DNA of 64,000 bases. It comes from Varanus komodoensis. Its lineage: Eukaryota; Chordata; Lepidosauria; Squamata; Varanidae. The DNA lies in NCBI RefSeq assembly GCF_004798865.1, contig NW_025335589.1, forward strand, positions 8,863,532 to 8,927,531. The letters are read 5' to 3'. Shown here in pieces: positions 11,173-21,584 of this stretch. The notes below the pieces were generated by a model. It saw only the letters and a list, made by a program, of their open reading frames with translations. It ran no database searches and was not told the origin of the DNA. Made by a program: the position numbers and the translations under genes. The first letter of the stretch is position 1. Every line of letters begins with the position of its first letter.

Positions 11173-12440
11173 TCCAGTAACTGGAATGATACATTGTACC
11201 TGGAGCTCTCCTTAAAGATGACCGGAAAGTTTCAACTCATATAAAATGTGCTTGCTAGATTGTTAACATGTGTTGCCAGGCAGGATTATATCATATCAAT
11301 CTTAGGGAATGTTAAATGGTTGTCTATTTGCTTTCTGGTCTAATTTACGGAGCTCCTTCTTACTTTTAAAGTCCCAAACTTTAAAAGAGAAAAAAGAGAT
11401 CTTTTCCCTCTTAAAATCTGCAGGGAAGCCTTTTCTTAACATGCCTTCTGCTTTTAACCTGATCAGTCTTTCCTATTGCATATTTAATGCCTTTCTGTGG
11501 TGTTTTATTGTCATATTTTATTGCATTTTATGGTTGCATGACCATTTTTTGGTTCTACTTTCTATTCTATCTTTTGATGAAACAGATTAAAAATATCCTA
11601 ATAAATAAAGTGAAACAAGGTGAAAGAGGACCAGTTGGATCAGTCCTTTATTGTGTGGCAGGTCATATTTTTCTGGTTGGTTGGATCCTGGATTCAAAGG
11701 CATTTCACAGCTCCAACAATTCAGTATGGAAACCACTTTTCTGTGTTGATGTCCTAAATTGCAGGGTTCTGGCTAGATGTCCATTTGCCACAAGCACAGA
11801 AAGGAGAAAAGTAGCCACCAAGATCTCTTAGTGTCATATAATGGAAAGCACATTAGTACTAGCTGACATGCCTTTGAATACGTGGAAGAAAGGAAGAAGT
11901 GTATAACTGCACACTTAAAAGGCACAGTAAACACGTGCTACAGAATCCTTTTTACAGATTTTATTTTTATGTGTACTTTCTCATAAAATAGTAAGGTGGG
12001 AGAAAATTAGGGTGCAAATGATAACTCCCAGTGTTCCTGTTGCAATCACCACAACAAAAGGATGCTGGAAACACGTAGTATCTCCGGTGAAATCTCTGTA
12101 AATATAAACATTCCTGAGTCTGTGTGGAATGAATTAAAACAGATTAATCATAAGCCCCTTCAGAATAGTATTTATGATGGAAACAGCTACTGATCCCTTT
12201 ATTCTTAGAACAAGAATGTGATGAATGTGATGCATTTTATTTATATATTGTGCATTACATTCATCAAATTGTTTGCCGCTTAATCTCTGTGAGAGCTATC
12301 TATTATATTTAACATTAAAGGTTACTTGGTTTCCTGCCTGGATTGCAATGCAGTCTTCAGGTGGAAGGAATTAAGTGCCATACATAGCTCTGCATTGCTC
12401 TACAGCTTCATGCATCACATTTTTCTACAACTCTGATGAC
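11173..12440. other. Unassigned AT-rich stretch
   Basis: No gene. 11340-11610 (AAAATCTGCAGGGAAGCC, then long TTTTATTG-rich text ending CCTAATAAATAAA) is reminiscent of an L2-type LINE 3' UTR, but the diagnostic hairpin is absent, so it is not called. The remainder shows nothing identifiable. Confidence 0.4.
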
Positions 12441-12603
12441 ATACTGTAATTTCACCATACCTAATGAAACAAGCAACCTGTTTGTTTTAGTTATGCCATA
12501 CAAAGCAATGCATCACTGTATGTATAAATTGTTTCTAGGTCACTGATTATGTACCGTATTTTCACCAAATTTAATGTAACAAACACCATGCTATTGTTGT
12601 TTA
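12441..12603. repeat. Local imperfect direct repeat, about 50 bp, offset 110
   Basis: 12441-12489 (ATACTGTAATTTCACCATAC...) and 12551-12603 (GTACCGTATTTTCACCAAAT...) align over about 50 bases, including TTCACCA, TAATG.AAC and TTGTTTTA/TTGTTTA blocks. This looks like an old local duplication. Confidence 0.6.
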
Positions 12604-13534
12604 AAACTCTTGTGCCTTTTTCCATCCTTGTTACAGGAAAAAAAGAAGTGCTTCAGAACCGTGTCCATGCCCTTCCTCTGTAAAAGGGTTGTGTTGGCTT
12701 TACAAATTGGTGATATTTGTTCTCTTTGAATGTCCTACTGTAAATACATCTTGGAAGGACCTTTATTAGATCATACAAGTACAGTGTATAATTCATTGTA
12801 TTAAATTGTATCTATTCATTGTATTTATTCATTCATAAAAGAATGGCACGGGTTTTTCTTTGATGTTGCTTCCCTAGACAAGGCTCTTATATGATCATCT
12901 GTACAGAGTTTGTTTGGAAGTAGGTTTATTGACTCATCAACAGAATATCTGAACAAATATTCAAAACTATCAGGAAAGTCTTAAGTCTTGTGACAATTTC
13001 TTTTGTGCAAGAAAATGGAGGAAACACTTACATACAGGCAAAATTTGGAGTTGAGGTTCCTATGAACAAACTAATTGATTCTGCACACTAAGCAAGCTAA
13101 TTCTGTTCATGCTGACAATCTGGAGAGTTTAAAATCACTGATAAATGGGCCAGAACAGTTATCTCTAACTGATATCTCTAACTAAGAACAGCAATCTCGT
13201 TAACAAGATTCAGTTGTTAGAGAATCTTCTACTTACATTTATCGTTTGGGAACCAGAGTTAATTTCACTGAAACTCACCAGATCTTCCAAGTCCTCACTT
13301 GCAGTTCAAACAAGGCCCCTAAAAGTTTCTCGCCAAATATAAAGACGCAGGATGGGACAATGGTAGAGACCCTTGGAATGGCCAGAACTCATTATTCCTA
13401 TTAAGGGACTCTTCCCTAGTTTTTTGGATCTAGGATTGTGCTTTCAGGATTTTAGTCATAAAAACATTTCTGTACATTCAATAAGTGAGTCGAAGTGCCA
13501 TCCTAGACATGTTTATGGGTCCAACAACCCCTAT
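12604..13534. other. Unassigned stretch
   Basis: AT-rich, non-coding by eye, no repeat family recognised. Confidence 0.5.
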
Positions 13535-13600
13535 CATCCCCCAAGCAGCATGGCTGGCTGGGAATGCTGGGAGTTGTAGGACTTTTTTCTGCATAAGCAT
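13535..13600 (+). repeat. Squamate GGGAGTTGTAG-type interspersed repeat fragment
   Basis: Contains CATGGCTGGCTGGGAATGC then TGGGAGTTGTAGGACTT, the core of an interspersed repeat also seen at 27225-27300 and 37535-37660. Family name not known to me; probably a non-autonomous DNA element. Confidence 0.5.
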
Positions 13601-14524
13601 GCATAGGATTGTACCCTCAGGCACTTTTGACATCTTTACCTGGCACTTGAATGATGATATTGCCATTGATTAACTAGATGTCAATGGGATTAAAAGAGCA
13701 GCATTAAGGACACATCCTTTAAAAACAATAAAAAGACAATGCCAGCATTTTCTATCTGTTCGTGTCAGAGAAATCTATGACCCACAGGACATTGTCATTC
13801 CTTCCTCACCAACACATTGGAACAGCTAACTGTTGTATTAAATGCCATTTTTATAGCACACAGCAACCACAATTAATTTTGCACTTGACTTGCAGGCTGC
13901 ATAGCAAAATTTGTGGTTGTTTCCTTTTCTAAAAACAACAGCCACCCTGCTTGTGCCACAAGTGTTACAGGTTCCAAATGACACCTCTTTCTGTCTGTTT
14001 CTCCAGGCCCTGTCATATTAAGTATCAGCAGTGGCCCAATTTAACTTCAGGGCAAGGAGATGTTTTAAATTCTGGAACTGCCCTTAGCCATCTGAGACAG
14101 ACGCATTGTGTAACATCTCCTTAAGATTTCAATTCTTGCTCCAGCACAGCTGTTATAAGGTACAAAATACATTCATGTTGCTCAGGGCTGGGCACCTGTT
14201 GCAGGCAACTTGAAATAAAAACAAGTTGTGGTTATGTGATCACAGCACAAACTATGTCCACTTAAACACTGCTGCCAACTGTTTTGTTCAGTAACTAATA
14301 GGTTTAGCCTTTTTCTCTTTTGTTATTTTTCAAGTAAATTTGATAAGTTTTCTGATTGCCCCTCAATATATTAAGTTCTGGAATGATGCCTGTGGACAGA
14401 GACCTATTCTTTATATTCTTGCCCAGCACCTACTATATTTTAGGTCATTCTGTAAAGGATAATGAATTACAATGAAAGAAACCCTAATATTAAGCATGAT
14501 GTGTCAGACAGATTGTGCAGCAAC
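13601..14524. other. Unassigned stretch
   Basis: No gene or confident repeat. Around 14185 CAGGGCTGGGCACCTGTTGC could be a hAT-like end, but no second end is visible. Confidence 0.45.
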
Positions 14525-14690
14525 ACAGAAAGCTGCCTGGTGCTGAGCCAGATCTCTGGTCCCTCTAGTCTAGTACTGACAGCATGGATTCACACAGTTT
14601 CTCTAGCAATTCATGCAGGTCTTTTTTCTCCAGCTCTACCTGGGGATTCCTGGGACTGAATCTGGGACCATCTCTATACAAAGTGCCTGG
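14525..14690 (-). mobile_element. tRNA-Ala-derived SINE, reverse orientation, first part (split by a MITE)
   Basis: Complement of the squamate SINE with a tRNA-Ala head. Body: AGCTGCCTGGTGCTGAGCC, TCTGGTCCCTCTAGTCTAGT, then CAGCTCTACCTGGGGATTCC and CTGGGACTGAATCTGGGACC (the B-box region of the tRNA head in reverse). The head breaks off at about 14690, where a MITE begins. The remaining part of the head resumes at 15188. Confidence 0.8.
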
Positions 14691-15187
14691 ACTCAGACAA
14701 CACGACAAGCCATGGTGGGTTTTAACATTCTTGTTCCCTTGTGTTGTCTGAACCCAGTCATAGAATCTCACCATAGTATGTCTGGTTTTTAGAAACCATG
14801 ATAAGAAACGATAGCTTGTTCTATGGTTTCTCCATTCCATCATGCCTTGTTGTGTTGCCTGAACCCGTGACCATGTTTTCCACAGTCTTGGTAAGCAACT
14901 GCTGCAGAGTCCTCTGGGAAGATTGGCAAATACAGGAGCTGTTCCTGCCATCCAGCTTCTATGTGTGAACCGAGGTAGGCAGGGAGGTAAGCAGGGAGCA
15001 GTGCACCTTGGGATTGAATTTGAGATACAGTAATGGGTGGGACACATGCCAATGGTGGGAGGACTGAGCAGGAAGGATGGAAACCATGCTAATGCAGAAA
15101 TCATTTGCGTGCCTGTCAGGTAGATTATGATTAAAAAATGCGAACTGTGGTAATCACACAGGGTTGTGTGTTGTGTTGTGTGAATGC
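14691..15187. mobile_element. MITE / non-autonomous DNA transposon nested in the SINE
   Basis: About 497 bases bounded by related inverted ends: left CAGACAACACGACAAGCCAT, right ...GTGTTGTGTGAATG, whose complement begins CATTCACACAACAC. The interior shares a long alignable body with 44992-45435 (TTTAGAAACCATGATAAGA, TTTCCACAGTC, CATGCCAATGGTGGGAGGA, GCAGAAATCATTTGCGTGCC in this copy). Continuation of the interrupted SINE on the far side shows that this is an insertion. No transposase is visible and the superfamily is not known. Target duplication is not clear. The 179-residue frame at 14565-15104 (minus) lies inside SINE and MITE and is not a gene. Confidence 0.75.
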
Positions 15188-15222
15188 AGTGTGCACTCTA
15201 CCATGAGCCACAGCTCTGCCCC
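15188..15222 (-). mobile_element. tRNA-Ala-derived SINE, second part
   Basis: TGCACTCTACCATGAGCC then ACAGCTCTGCCCC is the complement of the A-box end of the tRNA-Ala head (family form TGCTCTACCACTGAGC). It completes the SINE interrupted at 14690. Confidence 0.75.
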
Positions 15223-15664
15223 ACTATAGCTGCTCCCCAAATTAACCTTCATTACTTCCTCACTCATTCATTCACATTTACTTGGATTTAGCAGAAAACT
15301 TCAAGTTGCTATACAATAACATCACTTTTTTCCAGCAGTGAAAATTTATGTAGCAGTGACCTCTCTAACTCCTCTGTTTTTGCATCAAGCCATTCTTAGT
15401 CCAGCTGTCATTGTAAGTCATTGTAATAGCTTAAGTGTATAACATCACTTCTGTCTACACTCTGTACTTTTTATCTCATGGGCTTTCCCCAGGACACCAA
15501 CCACCAGATTTCAGCTATCTATCAGGACATTTGTATTTTCCTTTTTTCTTCCTGGCCACTACTACAGGAAGTGCACACAGGTTTTGACTGTTTGGGGTGC
15601 TCTCTCACTTCCTCTCACTCAGATAATGGGATCTTCCATGACTACTTCTGGCATGGTTGAGGAC
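15223..15664. other. Unassigned stretch
   Basis: No gene or repeat recognised. The 60-residue frame at 15478-15660 is probably chance. Confidence 0.5.
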
Positions 15665-16560
15665 CACTGACTCTGATATTACTCTGCACCATCTTGTACA
15701 GCCACATCCTGCCCATTCAGCACCAACAACTTGGCATACTTATCCCATTTCTTCCTCATCCTGATTTCATATTCCTCTAGCACAAGTGAATCACTGGCAT
15801 TAAATGGACTAGGGTCTAATTTGTATGGAATAGACTTCGTTCCATGAGCATTGCACTTTTAAATTGGAACGTATCAGCTTTTTTCTGCCCCAGTTTTAGA
15901 AATGATCTTCTTAGCAGTTTTATTCAATACCAATATCCTTAATTTTTCTTGGGAGTTTTCAGGCAAATTAATCAGACCCCAAAGGACTATTACTCCAGGA
16001 AGTAACCCAGCACACTTTGCTTTTTTTTTTTTTTTTTTGAGATAACAACAGTCCTACTTTTTTCTTGTGAGCAAACAGAAGTCACAAAGAGTTCTGCACT
16101 TTCATTAATGCCTATTATTGCAGGGTTCCTTCCTTTATAGTATACCAAGCATTCAGGATAATCTGCAAGAACTTCCCTTCTGCCTCCATAATGTTCTCAT
16201 GGGAATTAATGTAATCTGAGTGTATCCAGGGGTGGCTGAATAATCTATCTCCTTTCTTTTCCTTAAAAGCACTTTCCAGAATACCAAAGAGATTAGAATG
16301 ATTTCCTGCTAAAGCTGGCATGACCACGTCTCCCCTAGGGTCAGGACAAATCAATGCTTCAGTGTTTACTTCTTTGTTCTCCCAATTTCATTTTTTCTGG
16401 TAACTTCACCATTATACACTCCTCATATGGTAAATCCTCCTTACTTAAACCATATAAACTCTGCCCACTTAGAGGCTGAAGAATAAGTTTCAGGATTTCA
16501 TGGTAAAGTGGACTAAAAGTATTATTTCTTGAGAGCAAGAATCCAATACTGCTTTATATT
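15665..16560 (-). pseudogene. Unassigned coding-like remnant, broken
   Basis: The minus strand contains several adjacent stretches whose translations look protein-like rather than random, for example LPENSQEKLRILVLN, VLEEYEIRMRKKWDKYAKL and PALAGNHSNLFGILESAF. The longest continuous frame is 16115-16354. They lie in the same orientation and close together, but not in one frame, and an 18-base T run (16021-16038) lies within the tract. I cannot name a family. It may be an old processed gene or a retroelement or virus-derived fossil. No terminal repeats were found. Confidence 0.3.
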
Positions 16561-18302
16561 CAATCCTCACAGTTCTTCACAGAGACCACCTGCCAGATCT
16601 TTGTTTGAAAGAGGACTCAGAGCATGTGATTGGCAGATTAATTCTCTAGAGAGACTACCCACCTGATTTTGTACTCTGGGAATGTTCCCCAAAAGAGAAC
16701 CACACAAAGAGGCCAATATATCTCTTTGGAGAGGCAGACAGCTATATCAATTGATTTCTTATTTATGGAACTCTCCAAGAGTGACAAATCAAGTGGGAAA
16801 GTAGTCCCAGTGTCAAGACCTCCCTCCTAATCTTTCACTCTGGAATGGCATTCATGCCCATATTGTGCTCTTTGAAGGAACTCTCAAGCACTCCATGGTG
16901 GGATAGTCCTGAAGAATGCCAGCACAAGATCACCTCACAAGACTGCACTTTGAGGAAAGACCCCAAGAGCAACATCTGGATCTGGGCACCTTTGTGGGTT
17001 CATCCAATCTCTCACTGGGAAGGGAGCAGGAGGTGGTGGCACCAGGGGCATATGCAGGCCCAATGGCAGTATCAATGCTAGTGGAGGAAGGATGCCTCTT
17101 CCCTCCTCAGGTGATAGGAAATGTTGTGTCACCACAGCTCTTTAGCTCTTGCGAAAATGAGCAGAGAGTAGAAGCTCAACCTTTCACTTGACATTAGGAA
17201 CAGAAGGAGTTCCTAATTAAAAATGGCACACAATAGGCTCCAAAAACAACATTTCTTCCTCCACACAATTGCCACTAAAAGTAGGAATGGCCAACTGAAT
17301 TCATAAATGGACCAGAGAAATGATTGGGGTGGAAGGGAAGATTTGAACAACAGCAGCTCTTATCTTGGGGAATTCATATTAGCAGTTTGTTCTATCATAG
17401 GTTTTACTGGCTTGAATGGGATCTAAATAGTTGGTCAGAAATCCAAAAAGCCTTAACATGTTCCTGAAGTTACTGCAATGGCTGGATGAACAATGTCTCA
17501 CTATGGATGGTAATCCATCCTTACTGAGTTTGGGGGCCATTTCTGAAACATATTTCTTCATTGGAACAGGAGATCTATAGAGAGATACCTGCAGAGAAAA
17601 GGCTCAACTTTGGTCTACACAATCCATAAACAGGAGGAAGCAGGAAACAAGACTCCTACAAATATGTTTTTCTTGTGAAAGAAAATACATGGTTTTATCA
17701 GCATTCCTCTATGAAAGAAAGATGTTAACTTTGGAATCCCCCCTTAATTTTGCTGTCACAAGATAGGAGCAACATCTGTCAAATCAATGGTGCATTTTAT
17801 CATTTTGTGGAAGGACACATCCCTAAAGGTATTTAATATACTCAATATGAAATGGTTTTAGGACAGCAATGAAAGTATTTTAAAGATTAATAGAAGAAAG
17901 CACTTTTATAAAGAGCAAGTGATTCATACAGACATTTTTATCTCCGCCTGTAGATATATCACAATCATTATTTTTAATTTCCTTCTACTCCTGCCTTGGC
18001 TCTATGTCTTGAGCTTGTAAGAGAAATGCCATGAAAAGCTGTAAAGAGTTATTTGGGAATGGACACAGAAATGGTTTCCAAGTGCAAAATAATTAGAGGT
18101 AGTGCTGCTGAGGTGGGGGAAGGGTGGCAGTGGTGGCTTGCAAGGGATGTTGCTGCAGCATCTGCAACTCAGTCATGAACATTTGGAGCATGAAAAGGAC
18201 CCAGAGATTGCTGTGCTTCCTCTCACTCTCAAAGGAAGTCACCCATGACACCCTAACATTCTTTTCTTCTTTGGCGAAGAGGGAATATTTTTATTTGCTA
18301 TT
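16561..18302. other. Unassigned stretch
   Basis: Possibly more of the same decayed element on the minus strand: 17379-17561 encodes NFRNMLRLFGFLTNYLDP, which faintly recalls the block after the catalytic core of retroelement reverse transcriptases. This is too weak to call. A 91-residue frame at 16916-17191 (plus) shows no domain. Confidence 0.35.
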
Positions 18303-18528
18303 CTATTGTGGTTATATCCTGCCTTTTTCCTCTCAAGGAACTCAAGGTAGCTTACATAATTTTCGTCTTAACCTGATCCTTGCAACAACAGCTCCGTGCA
18401 GTAGGCTGGGCTCAGAGTGTGACCGGCTTGAAAGTCACAGAGTGAACTCAATGGCCGAGTGGGGACTAGAACCCAGATCTCCTGAGTCCCATTCTCACAC
18501 TTTTAACCACTACACCAAGCTGACTCTC
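18303..18528 (-). mobile_element. MIR-like tRNA SINE, reverse orientation, near full length
   Basis: Complement of the squamate MIR-like SINE. The tail shows GGTTATATCCTGCC and AAGGAACTCAAGGTAGC. The core shows GCAGTAGGCTGGGCTCAGAG and TTGAAAGTCACAGAGTGAAC. The tRNA head shows GAGTGGGGACTAGAACCC (B box in reverse) and TTTTAACCACTACACCAAGC (A box in reverse). The best-preserved copy of this family in the window. Confidence 0.9.
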
Positions 18529-18815
18529 AAATAGTATTGAAAATGCTGTAGCTTTCATACAGTACTGAAAACACAAAACTATAACCACTATTTCGACTGA
18601 GATTGTGATGAACATTGTGGTTAGAAGAAAAAGATTGGTCTCAGCTTGGAGAACAGACTGAATCACTTTTGTTTCTGTTATTCAGACACTTCCCTGAGCC
18701 AGGGGGTCAGTTCAAAGGATACTTCAGAGGACCAGTCCAGTCCTACAGGTGGACCCAACAATCTGGCCCTACCTGATCATCCATTAAAAGATGGCTCACT
18801 GGAATGAGATCTGTG
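18529..18815. other. Unassigned stretch
   Basis: Nothing identifiable. Confidence 0.5.
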
Positions 18816-18890
18816 CAGCCACAATCCTACTCTCATAGACCAAAAACATTGAGTGAATTCCCAGGTAAAATATAAGAATCACTCGATGTT
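18816..18890. repeat. Possible copy of the AATCCTA...AAGTAAGTCCCA interspersed repeat
   Basis: CCACAATCCTACTCTCATAG, then ATTGAGTGAATTCCCAGGTA, resembles the short palindromic squamate repeat found at 28355-28440 and 39665-39765. Diverged, so low confidence. Confidence 0.3.
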
Positions 18891-20189
18891 TATACTTTTA
18901 GGCCTCATTTGCAGAGGCAGTTCTTGTATCAGTGGGGAAAGCAGGGATCGCTTCATTTGTATGACCATATCAGACCTTTGATGTGTTCTCAAAACTAGCC
19001 TAATGAGTCTATTCTGCGTTTTCTCTCTAACTTGCATTGCTGTCTCCAACCTCCTCAAGGTACCCACAAGAATGACCCCATCTATACATAACATTGCCAT
19101 TTAGATGGAGCCATCCAAGCCAAATGTGCTCAGTAAGTTTTGAGTTCTGCCCAGAAAAGTTAAGCTGAGTCTATCTCCAGTCGGGTTCACTATATTGCTA
19201 TCTACCCATGATGCTATGAGGTTGCTCCAATGGACTTCACCAAAGACCCAGTGCCTCCTTTGACCGTATCCTGAACTAGGGAATTCCATGCATCAAACTG
19301 CAAACATTGTGGGCCATAATGGGTTGTTTAAACTGGTGGCATAGATTATCTGAGGTGTAAAGAACCCTCAAATAAGGAAACTAGGTAACTGTTCCTGTAA
19401 CAGATGTTCCAGAATGAAGAGTGAAGGAACTCTAGCCCAAATCACATCAAACCAAAGAACACAGGACAAGTTTGAGCTGCAGTGTGGAGATTAACTCAAT
19501 CTTTGCCTTTCCCTGGTCAGTTTCTGATATATTGATTATTTTTAAATGCTTTGAAAATTATTGCTGACTTTTATCAGCACAAATAAGTCTGGCATGTCTG
19601 AAGACTGAAATGTTTTACTTTCCTCCTAACTGTTGTGGGGGTTTTCCACAAGTCTTTCCAGCTGCCAATCCTCTGAACTAATTGCTTTGAGTCCATATTA
19701 TTAACGTCATTCAGGTATGGTATTTTTACAGTGGGCATGCCATTTACTTGGTAATTGATACTGACTGGTAAAAGGGCTATACAAATATATGCTAAATAAA
19801 ATACATTTTTATAAATAATCATACTTAAATATGGCCATTAATCAAGGGGGGAAGGATTAGGAAATCTCTGTGTTAGTTTCTATTCCTGAAAACAAAAAGG
19901 GAAGGCCACATGTTAACAAACCACCTAAAACCCTAAGACAGCCATGGGCTCTGAGTGGTTTATTACCCATGCCAACAACCCACATTCACCTGGTGTAGGC
20001 AGCAGCATCAACCATGGCATCTAATTGCCTTAACTGGAACGTTCAAATGGCCACTGGCATGCATAACTTAGCTGCTGTGAGGTGTGGCAATCATGTGAAC
20101 TGGCCCCATTTGATTATTTCGAGCGATTCACAGCCTCTCTATTTTTCTTTAGAATACTTTGAATGAAACAATGAATTTTACTACCAGAT
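18891..20189. other. Unassigned stretch, some coding-like minus frames
   Basis: Minus-strand frames at 18879-19100, 19101-19289 and 19574-19822 are adjacent and not obviously repetitive, but show no family I recognise. 19910-20110 carries ACAAACCACC, CCATGGGCTCTGAGTGG and CATGTGAACTGGCCC, which resembles a lizard interspersed repeat related to the MITE ends discussed elsewhere. No firm call. Confidence 0.35.
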
Positions 20190-20470
20190 GCTCAATGAAT
20201 GTGTCCTGGGAGGATTTATCTTAAGTCTGGTGCATTTGTCATTCTCTATTGATAATCTTTGTACTTCATTATCATATTCAGCTTGCCATTTATATGCAGA
20301 CGACACAATCATTTACGGTAGCAGATTATGCAGGGAGAAATCTTAATATTATCTTCACACTAATTTCAATGAGTTTTAAGATCATCTGGCACAATCTAAA
20401 TTACTCTTAAATATTAATGAAACAAAGATCACATTATTTGGCACAAAACAGAAGCGGAATAAACCATACA
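20190..20470 (+). mobile_element. LINE reverse-transcriptase remnant with YADDT motif
   Basis: Plus-strand text encodes SACHLYADDTIIYGSR (YADDT at 20293-20307, the polymerase catalytic Asp-Asp box), followed about 100 bases on by KLLLNINETKITLFGTK, which matches the LKLLLNVNKTKVMLF block that follows the catalytic box in L2/Rex-like non-LTR reverse transcriptases. Frame is broken between the two. No ends are visible, so the exact clade is uncertain. Confidence 0.75.
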
Positions 20471-20538
20471 ACTGGGAAGCAATGTGACCTTGAGTTAGTT
20501 TTAGAGCACTAGGTGTTAAAGGCTTTGGAAAAGAAAAC

Positions 20539-20606
20539 TTGGGTTCACACATTATGCTAAGCCATGGTGGATTGTTATTGTGGCTTGGCATGACATTCAA
20601 ACCCAG
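20539..20606. mobile_element. Short palindromic MITE
   Basis: 68 bases made almost wholly of two imperfect inverted arms: TTGGGTTCACACATTATGCT...CCATGG on the left, and on the right GTGGCTTGGCATGACATTCA...CCCA, whose complement begins TGGGTTTGAATGTCATGCC. The terminal motif matches the ends of the long copies at 14691-15187 and 44992-45435, so this is probably a short relative of the same family. Confidence 0.6.
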
Positions 20607-21500
20607 AACGGTTTGCCTGTCATGGGTACTTCTGAGCAAACAAGACACCTGGAGATTCCATGACTTGCAATAGGTTTGTTTAGGGAGGCTTGTTCTCAGG
20701 AAGGCTCAGTATGATATCTGCAAGAAGCAGGGCCATTTTTCTGGTTGCCAGAAACAGCTGAGGAGCTGCACTGCATGTGCAGCAAAGCCCCTGCCTCTCC
20801 TTGTAATTTTCCTAGTGCTGCCACTGTTCTCTTTCATTTTTTCTCAGCCTCAGGAGGGACATTTATTTATATATTTAGAAGGAATCGTGAATAGACGGCA
20901 CCAGAGAGTGCCCCAAAGGCACGCAGGTTTGTTGGTCTACCTGTCTGAATATTTTTAGTCCTGCGCTGGTGCACAAGAGTGACTACCTGAGGCTAGGAAT
21001 TTTGCATAATTTTGCATGGTACTGCATTACTTTGAAAGGTGCATACTTTTTCTGACCCTGCCTGCTGCTCTGGAAAACTCCTGCACAGCTCAAAGCTAAC
21101 AATGAAGGAAGTCACAATCCCCAAGGGTGTCAGGAGCTGAAATTGGCTGACAGCTACCAGAGAAAAGGTTCTTTAGGGCTGAGCAGGAGTACTTTAATGC
21201 AACATGAAACTGCCTTTGAAAAAGAAAAGCATTTGCTAGCATGGAAGTACTAAAGTGAACACAATATGGTCTTGCACACTTTCATAAGAGTATAAGACTC
21301 CCCCATTGCAAGCAAAAAAAAAAAAAAAGCAAACACATTCACCATGTTTATACAGACTTGAAAAAATAGTTTTGTGATATGAGGGGGAAGGTCCTTCATG
21401 CAGTGTCAAGAGTGCTGATGTAGGGAGTGAGAAAATAATGGTTTCTGCAGCAGAGGCTTCTGGGATATGTGCCAGCAGTGGCCTGGAGAACTGGGAGTGA
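20607..21500. other. Unassigned stretch with poly-A run
   Basis: No gene. A 15-base A run lies at 21314-21328. Nothing else identifiable. Confidence 0.5.
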
Positions 21501-21584
21501 CAGAGAGAGCGAGAGCGAGAGCAAGGCGAGAAAGAGAGAGCGAGAGCGAGAGCGAGAGCGAGAGAGAGAGAGAGAGAGAGAGAG
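21501..21584. repeat. (GAGAGC)n / (GA)n microsatellite
   Basis: Interrupted GAGAGC hexamers pass into pure GA dinucleotides at 21561-21584. The frames that run through it on the minus strand (Ser-Leu or Arg-Ser repeats) are artefacts. Confidence 0.95.

Noticed and set aside
14180-14240. Possible hAT left end (CAGGGCTGGGCACC)
   Set aside because: No matching right end or 8-bp duplication found.
14565-15104. 179-residue open frame on the minus strand, the longest in the window
   Set aside because: It lies within the nested SINE/MITE, and its sequence is explained by those repeats.
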